DNA of 64,000 nucleotides from Bdellovibrio reynosensis (GTDB lineage: Bacteria; Bdellovibrionota; Bdellovibrionia; Bdellovibrionales; Bdellovibrionaceae). The position numbers and the translations under genes are program-made. This document shows, in pieces, positions 7,765 to 15,985 of this stretch (positions are counted from its first letter, which is position 1; each line of letters opens with the position of its first letter). The notes under the pieces were generated by a model. It worked only from the letters and a program-made list of their open reading frames with translations, was not told the origin of the DNA and did no database searches. The stretch lies in the NCBI RefSeq assembly GCF_022814725.1, contig NZ_CP093442.1, positions 1,612,001 to 1,676,000 on the forward strand, given 5' to 3'.

Positions 7765-8619
7765 ATGGATCTAAGAAAACTCATGGCGGGTGTTTTAATT
7801 CTCTGTTCAGGCTGCGGCCTCGCAATACAAACCCACGAAAACCAAGATATTAGCGGCAATGGATCTATTATCAACGGCACCCCGGTTGAAGAAAGGGTTA
7901 GTGATGCCGCCAAATCCGTTGTCCTTATTGAAATGCACGATATCCAAGGTCGACCGCTTACCATTTGCACGGCGACCTTGATTGGTCCTAACACCGTCCT
8001 TACGGCGGCCCATTGTTTTGATAAGACTAGAATGCGCGCCTTTGGCGGTTTCAACGTGATCTTCACTAATAATTATTTAAAGACCTATGGCAATGCCTTG
8101 AAACTTAAGGGTTTAAGAATGGCCCTGCATGGCTCTTACAATTCCACAAAGATGTACGATCATGATATTGCTCTAGGCACTTTTAAAGGTGAAGTTCCAG
8201 AGGGATATGAACCTGTCGATTATGACTCTGACAAAGCAGCAAATTACGCCCATCAAACAGTTTATTCCTATGGCTTTGGAAAATCCCAAGACTACACAGG
8301 CAAACGTGGCGAAAGAGGTCACGAGTACGTGGGCGTACTTCACCGCGGAGTTTTAAAAGTCGCTGGAAACTATAACTCTTATTCCGACCGCTATTTTCTA
8401 GATCCCTCGACTTCTGTATTTATATGCTCTGGTGATTCAGGCGGACCGCAATTTTTCCATGAAGATGGAGTTTTAAAAGTTATTGGAGTTCATTCAGCCG
8501 TGTACGGCACAAAATTGGATAACGGGTTCACGAGCTGCAAGGGCCGTGGTCAAGTTACCAAGGTCGCCCCTTTTGCGCAGTGGATTCGCGAAACCGAATC
8601 TAAACTTCTTACCAACTGA
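7765..8619 (+). CDS. Trypsin-like serine protease lipoprotein (S1 family)
   Basis: The ATG at 7765 is preceded by AAAGGAG, and an upstream in-frame TTG is unneeded. Residues 1-17 (MDLRKLMAGVLILCSGC) are a lipoprotein signal with Cys17 as the likely lipidated residue, although the -3 position is unusual. The catalytic triad is complete: His83 (LTAAHCF), Asp134 (YDHDIALG) and Ser225 (SGDSGGPQF). SIINGT at about 34-39 resembles the mature N-terminus of trypsins, so cleavage activation is possible. It probably acts outside the inner membrane, perhaps on prey proteins. The last 11 bases overlap the convergent tatD. Confidence 0.93.
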   Translation: MDLRKLMAGVLILCSGCGLAIQTHENQDISGNGSIINGTPVEERVSDAAKSVVLIEMHDIQGRPLTICTATLIGPNTVLTAAHCFDKTRMRAFGGFNVIFTNNYLKTYGNALKLKGLRMALHGSYNSTKMYDHDIALGTFKGEVPEGYEPVDYDSDKAANYAHQTVYSYGFGKSQDYTGKRGERGHEYVGVLHRGVLKVAGNYNSYSDRYFLDPSTSVFICSGDSGGPQFFHEDGVLKVIGVHSAVYGTKLDNGFTSCKGRGQVTKVAPFAQWIRETESKLLTN

Positions 8620-9379
8620 TTTTAGGGAACATCTTTAAGGCATTTTTACGAGTCTGCTCACAAAGCTCTTCTTCTGAAATGCCTTTTAGTTCAGCGACGA
8701 ATTTAGCAGTGTGAATAACGTAGGCCGGTGTGTTCTTTTTCCCGCGCATGGGAATGGGCGCTAGAAAAGGAGCATCGGTTTCTACATGGATTCTATCTAA
8801 AGGCAGCATCTTTACGGTGCTACGTAAACTGTCGGCGTTTTTGAAAGTGACAACACCGCTGATAGAAATATTAAATCCGATATCCAAAGCTTGGCGAGCG
8901 AGCCATTCTGTACCCGTAAAGCAATGAATCAGACCATTCACCGAGCCTTTGAATTCTTTTAAAATTCCAATCGTGTCTTCTTCAGCATCACGCGTGTGAA
9001 TTTCAACTGGCATTTTCGTGCGTTTAGCGATTTCAAGCTGAGCACGGAACGCATCTTGCTGTTCTTTACGTGGGGATTGATCATAGTAATAATCTAAGCC
9101 GATTTCTCCGACCGCGACCACGCAGGGTTCAACCACGTGTTCTTCGATAAATTTACCGGCAGCTTCGGTATAGACTTTGCCATCGTGGGGATGGACACCT
9201 AGGGTGCAATAAACATCGGGATAGTATTTACGAGCGATATCTAAAACGAGCTGATGATCACCAGGCTCAGTTCCGATAGTGATGATTTTTTTAACGCCCA
9301 CAGATTTAGCGTTAGCGATCGCCGCTTCAACGCCTTCTTCGAGCATATTTAAGTGAGCGTGAATATCAATCCATTCCAT
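8609..9379 (-). CDS. tatD: TatD-family metal-dependent deoxyribonuclease
   Basis: The product has 256 residues with the full metal-binding set of the family: His7 and His9 (DIHAHL), Glu92 (VGEIGLDYYYD), His128 (EIHTRDA), His152 (HCFTG) and Asp202 (ETDAPFLAP). Family members are cytoplasmic 3'-5' DNA exonucleases or hydrolases linked to DNA repair. It is the last gene of a holB-tatD pair, an order common in bacteria where tmk-holB-tatD are clustered. That order holds here, with a 58-base gap between holB and tatD. Confidence 0.95.
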   Translation of the reverse strand: MEWIDIHAHLNMLEEGVEAAIANAKSVGVKKIITIGTEPGDHQLVLDIARKYYPDVYCTLGVHPHDGKVYTEAAGKFIEEHVVEPCVVAVGEIGLDYYYDQSPRKEQQDAFRAQLEIAKRTKMPVEIHTRDAEEDTIGILKEFKGSVNGLIHCFTGTEWLARQALDIGFNISISGVVTFKNADSLRSTVKMLPLDRIHVETDAPFLAPIPMRGKKNTPAYVIHTAKFVAELKGISEEELCEQTRKNALKMFPKISW

Positions 9380-9437
9380 ACGGTCAGTCTACTCTACAAC
9401 CGAAGCGGTGAAAAGGGCCACTTCGTGTTTTGCGCGA

Positions 9438-10385
9438 TTAAGGACGGCCAGCGGTAATATAAAGCTCTTCCAAGACCAATTGAGCATCGCGGTTGGCGGC
9501 CATGGCTTGTTCAGCGTTCAGGGATTTTTGGATCAGAGTTAATAAGTACTCGCGGCTGTATTCTGCCAGAGTCTTAATAAGCGCAGCTTGGTCCAAATTG
9601 ACGATTTGAGTTTTAGCATCTTCTTGAAGGCAGATGGCATCTTTCATAAAGCCCACCCAATAAGCGATAAGGCTTTGGGCGTGACTACGGTCTTTGAATT
9701 CAGAGCGCCAAATTTCATTCAGTAAGAAATCTGGATCTGTCAGCATCAGCTTTAAAATTTCTACTGATTTCTGGCGAACCTCTTGTTCAGGACCTTCTTG
9801 CAAGTGCGCTAGTTTTTCAAAACTTCCGCCAGCAGACTTCAAAGCCCATTGCGGAGCTTTCACTCTTTTAGCTAAATCATCTGCCGTGAGAGGTTTAAAT
9901 TGGACTATGCGGGAACGGGAACGAATCGTCGGCAATAACCCCGCGACACTGGGGGCGATCAAAAAGAAAAACGTGCCTTCAGGTGGTTCTTCTAATGTTT
10001 TAAGTAACGAGTTCGCCGCTTGAGGATTTAAAGTTTGCGCTTGATCGATGATGATCACGCGATTGCCGCTAAGACTTTTTAAACTTAAGAATTCTAAAAC
10101 TTCTTTAGCTTGTTCCATTTTGATGCTGGCTTTTTCAGGCTCAACAATCTTAAGTCCTTCGTGGCTTTTATTCGTGACCCGAAAACAGCTTGGACAAGTG
10201 CCACAGCCTCTTTTGCTTTGTGGGCATAAAAGAGCTTGGGCTAAGCCTGTGGCAGTCAGTTTTTTTCCGATACCTGCAGGACCAACAAAAAGATACGTCT
10301 GACCAGGCTTACCTTGTTCAAAGGAAGCAACCAGTTTTGCGATTGTTTCTTGGTGCCCAAGAATCGTATCCAACAGACGAGGCAT
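9438..10385 (-). CDS. holB: DNA polymerase III delta' subunit
   Basis: This is a clamp-loader subunit of the replicative polymerase. The N-terminal AAA+ region has GPAGIGKK (35-42) in place of a classical P-loop, a four-cysteine zinc site (Cys54, Cys61, Cys64, Cys67 in LLCPQSKRGCGTCPSC), LLKTLEEPPEG and the SRSR sensor segment near residue 156. Those features distinguish it from the gamma/tau subunit. The C-terminal 100 residues are the usual divergent helical collar. It lies 6 bases after tmk in the same direction. Confidence 0.93.
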   Translation of the reverse strand: MPRLLDTILGHQETIAKLVASFEQGKPGQTYLFVGPAGIGKKLTATGLAQALLCPQSKRGCGTCPSCFRVTNKSHEGLKIVEPEKASIKMEQAKEVLEFLSLKSLSGNRVIIIDQAQTLNPQAANSLLKTLEEPPEGTFFFLIAPSVAGLLPTIRSRSRIVQFKPLTADDLAKRVKAPQWALKSAGGSFEKLAHLQEGPEQEVRQKSVEILKLMLTDPDFLLNEIWRSEFKDRSHAQSLIAYWVGFMKDAICLQEDAKTQIVNLDQAALIKTLAEYSREYLLTLIQKSLNAEQAMAANRDAQLVLEELYITAGRP

Positions 10386-10391
10386 TTTTTA

Positions 10392-11027
10392 TTACCTTAA
10401 AATATTTTTTTCTGCCAAAGCAGTTAGTAAAAGCACGAACAATTCTTGCGGAGTTTTTTTAGCATCAAGCACCAACCAAGATTTTTCATCGGCGCGGGCT
10501 TGGGCTAAAAAGGACTGACGAACTTTTTCATGAAACGTGTCTGCTTCAGACTCGATGCGATCTTCTGATTCACCATTCGCAGCGCCACGGCCTTGTCGGC
10601 GACGACGGGATTCTTCCACGGGCAAATCTAGCAGAATCGTAAGATCAGCTTTCAAACCACCCGTCGCGAATTCATTTAACATGACCACGTCTTTTTCAGA
10701 GATTTCACGGCCACCACTTTGAAAAGCAACCGAGCTAGCTGAGAAGCGATCGCAAAGGACCCAGGTCCCCGCTTGTAATTTTGGACGAATCACTTGATCA
10801 ACGTGTTGGGCACGACTTGCTTCATACAGCAAAAGTTCAGCGCGAGCCAAAGGCGATGGACCTTCAGTACGTAAAATCATGTTACGGATTTCATCACCTA
10901 GTGGAGTTCCACCCGGTTCACGCGTGCGATGAAAATCGATCTGATGCTTTTGCAGCTCTTGTTCTAAAGCTGCCATCAATGAACTTTTGCCTGAACCGTC
11001 TAGGCCCTCAAATACTAAAAACTTCAT
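10392..11027 (-). CDS. tmk: Thymidylate kinase
   Basis: This enzyme phosphorylates dTMP to dTDP for DNA synthesis. I use the ATG at 11027 (MKFLVFEGLDGSGKSS), which puts the P-loop at residues 8-15. The frame continues upstream to a TTG, but that extension is not family-like. Also visible are the FHRTREPGG segment, the DRFSASSVAFQ motif and an Arg-rich lid (ESRRRRQGRG). The ribosome binding site is weak. Co-directional with holB and tatD. Confidence 0.93.
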   Translation of the reverse strand: MKFLVFEGLDGSGKSSLMAALEQELQKHQIDFHRTREPGGTPLGDEIRNMILRTEGPSPLARAELLLYEASRAQHVDQVIRPKLQAGTWVLCDRFSASSVAFQSGGREISEKDVVMLNEFATGGLKADLTILLDLPVEESRRRRQGRGAANGESEDRIESEADTFHEKVRQSFLAQARADEKSWLVLDAKKTPQELFVLLLTALAEKNILR

Positions 11028-11093
11028 GGGGACTTTGTCAGATATTGCGTGCTGCCGGTCAAACAGCAAACGCGGAAGCCTTGATTTTACGCG

Positions 11094-11558
11094 CTATTCC
11101 GACTGAACCCAAGCTTCGCCCTGTTTTACGAACTTCACAATGCCAAGGCCTTGCTTGGTGTTTTCAGTGTCTTCACCGGTTTGGCGCTTTATCAGACTGA
11201 CAGCCTCACCAAAGTTGAAGCGACGAGCTTTACTGGAATCCAATTTTCCAGCGATGGCAATAAGGGTTTTACGAAGCTTTACTGGCGGAATCATGGCAGC
11301 CACCGAGACTACCGCAGAACCCCCGATAATTTCTGGTTCATCGGTGACCACTTCAGAGCGGGCCATAATAAAATCCTGATAGCCTTGGCGCAGTTCTGAA
11401 GATTGAGGCATTCCATCTAGCGCTTCTTGCTGAATCAACTGCTGAAGGCGCAATTCGCCTGTTGAAATTGCCTGCTTTTTAAGCTTTCCTTCTTCTGAAG
11501 TGCAGCCAGCAGCCCAAAGAGTCGCGATGGTAAGGCTAAATAGTAGAATTTTTCTCAT
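11094..11558 (-). CDS. Small lipoprotein, function unknown
   Basis: The product has 154 residues. The lipobox WAAGC gives Cys19 as the anchored residue. The rest is a soluble domain with no motif that I recognise (LRLQQLIQQEALDGMPQ, SAVVSVAAMIPPVKLRKTLI). It lies 66 bases upstream of tmk in the same direction and may be transcribed with it. It is divergent from secG across about 134 bases. Confidence 0.7.
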   Translation of the reverse strand: MRKILLFSLTIATLWAAGCTSEEGKLKKQAISTGELRLQQLIQQEALDGMPQSSELRQGYQDFIMARSEVVTDEPEIIGGSAVVSVAAMIPPVKLRKTLIAIAGKLDSSKARRFNFGEAVSLIKRQTGEDTENTKQGLGIVKFVKQGEAWVQSE

Positions 11559-11692
11559 GGATTGATTTTAAGCCGGATGGAAGATGAAAACCACCTTATG
11601 ACTATGCGCGCCAAAGGGAGAATTTTTGGGCACTTTGGGATGGACGATTCCCCCTTCTGTCCCTATATTCAGGAACTTCGGGAGATAAATAA

Positions 11693-12076
11693 ATGACTAC
11701 TTTCATTGGTATCTTGCACATCATCGTTGCACTTGTTTTGATCGTTCTGGTTCTTATTCAAGATTCTAAAAGCAACGGCGCTTTAGGCGTTGGCGGCTCT
11801 TCAACTTCAAATTCATTGTTAGGTGCGACTGGCGCGCAAACTCTTGCTGGTAAAATGACAGTATGGGCTGCAGTAGTTTTCGCAATCACTTGCTTGGCTT
11901 TGTCTGTTTTAACTTCTTCTCACGAAAAATCTGTTGTTGATTCTTTACCGCTTCCAACAGCTCCAGTAACAGCACCTGCTGCTCCAGCGGCAACGGCTCT
12001 TCCAGAGACAGCTCCACCTGCAGCTAACGGAACTCCAGCAGCAACGCCGGCTCCGACTGCAGCACCTGCTCAATAG
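11693..12076 (+). CDS. secG: Preprotein translocase subunit SecG
   Basis: This is the small subunit of the SecYEG channel. Two membrane helices (about 5-22 and 55-75) are joined by the conserved SecG loop (LIQDSKSNGALGVGGSSTSNS). After residue 80 there is an unusual tail of about 45 residues, almost only Ala, Pro and Thr. The ATG follows GGGAGATAAATAA. A terminator follows 16 bases after the stop. In many bacteria secG follows tpiA, but here it stands alone. Confidence 0.93.
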   Translation: MTTFIGILHIIVALVLIVLVLIQDSKSNGALGVGGSSTSNSLLGATGAQTLAGKMTVWAAVVFAITCLALSVLTSSHEKSVVDSLPLPTAPVTAPAAPAATALPETAPPAANGTPAATPAPTAAPAQ

Positions 12077-12091
12077 TAATTTGATCCGTCC

Positions 12092-12122
12092 AAGCGCTCT
12101 TTTCTTTTAAGGGCGCTTTTGG
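12092..12122 (+). terminator. Rho-independent terminator of secG
   Basis: AAGCGCTCTT (12092-12101) pairs with AAGGGCGCTT (12109-12118) with one wobble and a seven-base T-rich loop, followed by TTTTGG. It lies directly after the secG stop. Confidence 0.75.
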
Positions 12123-12183
12123 TTCCTGACTTGATCCGCTGATTTTACTACATCTTCAATCTGGGTTTCGCTATAGTTTTTCT

Positions 12184-12993
12184 ATGGCGAAAAACAACTG
12201 GCTTATTCCTTCTTTGATTGTCGTGGGCTTATTTAGCGTAGCCCTTTCGTTATTCATAGCTTCGCAAACTGAAAAACAAAAACCTGGCGCACGTCCTCTT
12301 GCTCGTCTGGAATTAAACCTAGGCAAAGTTTTCGTCTTAAGAAAAAACATGACCCAAAAAGAAAAGCTGGGCCGCAAAGCCAGTCTTTTTGCTTTAGATT
12401 CCGTTGAAACAAGTGTGGACGGAGATGCCACCATGGAATTTGATTCTGCCTACCGTATCCGCATTCCTGAAAACAGCTTGATCACAATCGATGAAGAAAC
12501 AGAACGCATCGTTTTAATTATTAAGCGCGGCGATCTGCAGGTAGAAAACTTCGGCCGTGAAGGCAGCGTTTATATTTCAAAAGACGGCGTTCGTTGGACC
12601 GCCACTGATTATGAAATGAATTATAAAAAGCAAGCTCCTGAGGAAACCTTGCCAGAATTAGCTCCGGCAGAAACAGGCGTACCCGCAGTTCCAGTTGCCA
12701 ATATGGCTGAGGGCTTAACGTCAGAACAAATCCAAGACACGTTAAAAACCCATCGCAGTAACTTCTTTAAATGCTACACTCAGCTTCTGCAAAAAACACC
12801 AGGAGTTGTGGGACAAGCTTCGATCAGCTTCACGATCGAAAGAACCGGCAAAGTCGCCCAAGCCGAAATAGCTTCATCAAGCATCACTGATGCAGGCTTC
12901 AAAAAATGTTTATTAGAAGCAACAAAACGCGTGGAATTTAAATCCTTCGGCGGCGACCCAATCACCACTGTTTTCCCTCTGCGCTTCGAATAG
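12184..12993 (+). CDS. Membrane-anchored protein with FecR-like and AgmX/PglI-type C-terminal domains
   Basis: The product has 269 residues. One membrane helix (about 5-27) anchors a periplasmic body. Residues 45-135 (LELNLGKVFVLRKN, DATMEFDSAYRIRIPENSLITI) read like a FecR-type beta domain. The last 85 residues (LTSEQIQDTLKTHRSNFFKCYTQLLQ, GQASISFTIERTGKVAQAEI, FKKCLLEATKRVEF) match the AgmX/PglI or TonB-like C-terminal domain known from myxobacterial gliding and development proteins, including its two cysteines. Role unknown. It faces a family B palindrome at its 3' end. Confidence 0.75.
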   Translation: MAKNNWLIPSLIVVGLFSVALSLFIASQTEKQKPGARPLARLELNLGKVFVLRKNMTQKEKLGRKASLFALDSVETSVDGDATMEFDSAYRIRIPENSLITIDEETERIVLIIKRGDLQVENFGREGSVYISKDGVRWTATDYEMNYKKQAPEETLPELAPAETGVPAVPVANMAEGLTSEQIQDTLKTHRSNFFKCYTQLLQKTPGVVGQASISFTIERTGKVAQAEIASSSITDAGFKKCLLEATKRVEFKSFGGDPITTVFPLRFE

Positions 12994-13076
12994 TGGCCGT
13001 TAAAAAATTCAACTAGCCACGCTGACGAAGTTCACTTGGATGCCACACAAAATGAATGTATTGTCGCTAGCACGAA

Positions 13077-13241
13077 GGGCTTTTGCAGACTGAAGGGCTC
13101 CATTTGCAACGGACCGAAGAGAGGCCTTCGTCGGCGCCACGACGGCGCGAACCGCAACGAAGTTGCGGCGACGATTGAGCCTGGATGGCGTGCCGACCGA
13201 AGCGTCCGGTGTAAATGGAGCCCTTCAGTCTGCAAAAGCCC
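13077..13241. repeat. Long palindromic intergenic repeat, family B, copy 1 (convergent junction)
   Basis: The outer arms of 29 bases (13077-13105 and 13213-13241) are perfect reverse complements of each other. The inner part holds GGCGCCACGACGGCGCG and the hairpin CCGCAAC-GAA-GTTGCGG (13152-13168). The segments 13123-13149 and 13150-13190 match, in inverted orientation, 59168-59194 (25 of 27 bases) and 59061-59101 (34 of 41). The element fills the gap between the stops of two convergent genes. Bases 12994-13076 before it contain only a weak GTGGC/GCCAC hairpin. Confidence 0.88.
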
Positions 13242-13250
13242 GCCTTCGAG

Positions 13251-14327
13251 TTAACGATAATCGTGTAAGTAGTCGATGCGATCAGGAATCCAAGGTTCGT
13301 GGACTCCTTCGAGTTCGAAGACTCTTCCATCTTGAACTGTTTTTTCTTTGAGGGGCGCCACTGATGGCTCGTAGGATGCGTGAAGCAAACCTTTTTCAAA
13401 GAAGAAGGGTTTTATTTCATGGAAGGCTCTTTCGCCTAGAATTCCACGGCGGATGAATTCGTCAAAACTTTTCATCAGCTCTTCTGGAGTGTATGAGTAA
13501 TTATAGATCATGTCTTGGATGACTGAATAAATGCCTTCAAAACTAATACGGTTGTCCTGATATAAATCTAAAGCGACTTGAAAAGTATTGTAGGTAGCTA
13601 AAGTTCTTCTGCCGAATTTCAGATAATAATCGGGATCCGTATCCGTTGCTAAGTTGATATAGATTTTTTCAACAGGATCGTTTTCCGGGATATTCGACTG
13701 AAGTTCTAAGATCGTACTAACCTGTTCACCTGAAACGTTTAACTTTTCTAAAGTTGTGCGAATCTCGTGAGCGCTTAGACGGCGGGAACAAATATCCGAA
13801 TACAGATTATAAATAATCGCATCTGTTTCACTATCGTCGCCCCAGCAGATTTGACGAACGTTTTCACCCAAGCGCGTACGCAGCTGTAAAAGCGCTTGCA
13901 ACTTATAGCCCACTTGTTTGGTCAGACGCCAGAACCGTCCCGGGCGAAGATTCGCTAGGTTGTCTTTATAAAAACATCCAAACGGTCTTATATTATCTAA
14001 CGAGAATTTTTCAGAGATTCGTTCTTCTAATTGCGGCGGTGAAGCCGTGATAAAATATATCGGAAAATACATATAGCCCTTCTGCTGCTTTCGATATTCT
14101 GAAAGCGATTGCAAAAGAGCATTGGTACCAGGAATGTTTTTCTTATTTAAAGCGCGCTCTAAGATCGTAGTCATTAAACCCGACAAAGAATCGATTGTGG
14201 TATCAAGGTAGGTTTTATCGAGGTCCCAGATAAAGACCTCGTCATGGCTTTTTTCCATTCCTTCCGATACATATCGAAAGAACACCACATCACCATTCAT
14301 TTCACTTCGTTCGCGCCAATCTGCCAT
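13251..14327 (-). CDS. App1-like (DUF2183-type) HAD-fold phosphatase domain protein
   Basis: The product has 358 residues. The DxDxT signature is at Asp35-Asp37 (FIWDLDKTYLDT), the second motif is YFITASPPQLEERI (91-104), and a basic stretch LRPGRFWRLTKQVGYKLQAL follows. CWGDDSETDAIIY supplies the distal acidic pair. These features and their spacing resemble the catalytic domain of phosphatidate phosphatase App1 and its bacterial relatives. The C-terminal 150 residues are helical and not recognised. There is no signal peptide, so it is probably cytoplasmic. A substrate cannot be named from sequence. Upstream on the same strand is a MepA-like lipoprotein. Confidence 0.65.
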   Translation of the reverse strand: MADWRERSEMNGDVVFFRYVSEGMEKSHDEVFIWDLDKTYLDTTIDSLSGLMTTILERALNKKNIPGTNALLQSLSEYRKQQKGYMYFPIYFITASPPQLEERISEKFSLDNIRPFGCFYKDNLANLRPGRFWRLTKQVGYKLQALLQLRTRLGENVRQICWGDDSETDAIIYNLYSDICSRRLSAHEIRTTLEKLNVSGEQVSTILELQSNIPENDPVEKIYINLATDTDPDYYLKFGRRTLATYNTFQVALDLYQDNRISFEGIYSVIQDMIYNYSYTPEELMKSFDEFIRRGILGERAFHEIKPFFFEKGLLHASYEPSVAPLKEKTVQDGRVFELEGVHEPWIPDRIDYLHDYR

Positions 14328-14358
14328 GCTTTAAGTTTGGCAGTCTTAAGACCCTAGG

Positions 14359-15825
14359 TCAAAAACATCCAGACCCTGTCGCAGGCTCTGCCATTTGGCG
14401 GCAACGCACTTGGGCGCTGGAACATTTCACACGAACATGGAAATGATCGTCATGGTCTGTATCTGGAATCAATCGGCGCAGGGTTTCAGCTGGCAAACTG
14501 GTTGTGTCACCTTTCCGCAACTCTCCTTTTTGAATGGCAAGCCTGCAAAGCTCGTTTTTAAGTGCCTTATGGATGAAAATTCTGTCCACTAGCTTTGTGC
14601 CCACGATACTTTTAAATAACTTCCAGGAAACCTCAGGCATCCATTGGCTGTGGGGCTTGCTTCCAGAAACAGCAGATACAAAGCTCTTCTGCGATGATCC
14701 GTTGCTAAAATAAAAAGCCACATCCGCATCAAGACCATTTTGATGGGATTTATGTCGGCCTAACTTTCCACCGCTTTGGCGAGAAGTATCGCCAATTGCT
14801 AAAGTCTGCCCGCTCACTTCGGCATTTGTAAACTTGCCCATTTGTTGAATCAAATACGCCAGTTCATTTGTAGCAAAATGAGTTTTTCTTTCGGGACGAA
14901 TAATTTTAAATCCTGGATCCGAAGTCTTCTGCTGAAGATCTAGTAGGCTCACAGCATTTTGCAACCAACCTAAGTTCACAGAACCAATCGCTTGGTTGGC
15001 TTTCGGTATCTTAGCCACCGGGTCCTGCGAAGGACGCGGTTGAGGCCTTACAGGATCTTCTTTTTTAGGCTCCTCGCGCTTTGGTTCTTCTTTTTTTGGC
15101 TCTGGCTTTGGCTCACGTTTAGGTTCCTCACGCTTCGGCTCTTCCGGCTTTGGCTCTTCTTTTTTTGGTTCTTCTGGCTTTGGATCTTCCTTAGGCTCCT
15201 CTTTTTTTGGAGCTGGTTTTACATCCAACAGTTTGTCGATATCTTCTTTTTGGCTACCAATGTATTGGCCTGGTTCACCATCAGCGTGGTCTGATTCATC
15301 TTCAGATTCTAATTCTTCATCGGTAATATGATCTTCTTCTGTAACTTTCTCTCCAGAATCTTGATGGGATTCAACTTGGTGATGATAAACCACTCCGTTA
15401 ATCGCAAGGTAAATATCGATAAATGAAGAGGTACAAGTGTTTTCCTGACTTAAGCAGGTCGCTTTGGCTGCGACTTGCAATCCTTCTTTCAATTTTAAAC
15501 TTGGGTGGGAACGCAATTCAATGAAACCTTCTGCATCTAGAATCCCGTTAAGGTCTAAATCTTGAGATTCGATCTTACGACCATCTAGACTTAAATATTC
15601 GACTTTACCACGGACTTTCATTGAACGAGTTTCTTTGTCAAAAAGAACCGACATATCTTGAATGCGTGTCGCACCTTTGGCTACACGATAGCCTTCAAGG
15701 TCAACGATGGTTGGTTTTTGGGGTTCCGCGGTTGTTGTCGCAGGCATTCCTGTTTCCCGTGAATCTGGCGCACAGGCTGACACTAAAAAAGGAATTAATA
15801 ATAAGCTGCGAACTAGTTTCTTCAT
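14359..15825 (-). CDS. MepA-like murein endopeptidase lipoprotein with charged KPE linker
   Basis: The start at ATG 15825 has GGAGTG upstream and gives 488 residues. LVSAC makes Cys18 the lipid anchor. Residues 30-150 form a beta-rich domain with a Cys pair. Residues 155-200 are very acidic. Residues 203-260 are a low-complexity run of Lys/Pro/Glu units, likely a spacer through the periplasm. The C-terminal 200 residues match peptidase M74 (penicillin-insensitive murein endopeptidase): GRHKSHQNGLDADVAF with His361, Asp366 and Asp368, and DHDDHFHVRVKC with His461 and His463. It should cleave peptidoglycan cross-links. In a predator this could act on self or prey wall. Confidence 0.85.
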   Translation of the reverse strand: MKKLVRSLLLIPFLVSACAPDSRETGMPATTTAEPQKPTIVDLEGYRVAKGATRIQDMSVLFDKETRSMKVRGKVEYLSLDGRKIESQDLDLNGILDAEGFIELRSHPSLKLKEGLQVAAKATCLSQENTCTSSFIDIYLAINGVVYHHQVESHQDSGEKVTEEDHITDEELESEDESDHADGEPGQYIGSQKEDIDKLLDVKPAPKKEEPKEDPKPEEPKKEEPKPEEPKREEPKREPKPEPKKEEPKREEPKKEDPVRPQPRPSQDPVAKIPKANQAIGSVNLGWLQNAVSLLDLQQKTSDPGFKIIRPERKTHFATNELAYLIQQMGKFTNAEVSGQTLAIGDTSRQSGGKLGRHKSHQNGLDADVAFYFSNGSSQKSFVSAVSGSKPHSQWMPEVSWKLFKSIVGTKLVDRIFIHKALKNELCRLAIQKGELRKGDTTSLPAETLRRLIPDTDHDDHFHVRVKCSSAQVRCRQMAEPATGSGCF

Positions 15826-15985
15826 GATTTTCACTCCAGAATAGGATCCCGTCATTGGTATCCATCTGCGGCCTAGGTTGCAGAATGTATGCCTTCGACT
15901 TTAAGGTTCAAACCACCTTAAATTACAAATGACCTGTCAAAGTTTTAGATAGAGCAGCCGTAAATTGTTTGCCATACTTAAAGCC

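Noticed and set aside
13036-13254. Open frames in both directions over the family B repeat
   Set aside because: Arg/Cys-rich translations of a GC-rich palindrome. No homologous protein pattern and no start signal.
15050-15235. Short repeated DNA units, considered as a CRISPR or tandem repeat locus
   Set aside because: The units are irregular codon repeats encoding Lys/Pro/Glu inside a clear gene, without spacers.
14992-15294. Plus-strand open frame rich in Phe, Leu and Trp that looks like a membrane protein
   Set aside because: It is the antisense reading of the Lys-Pro-Glu repeats of the MepA-like gene. It has no ribosome binding site and low-complexity origin.
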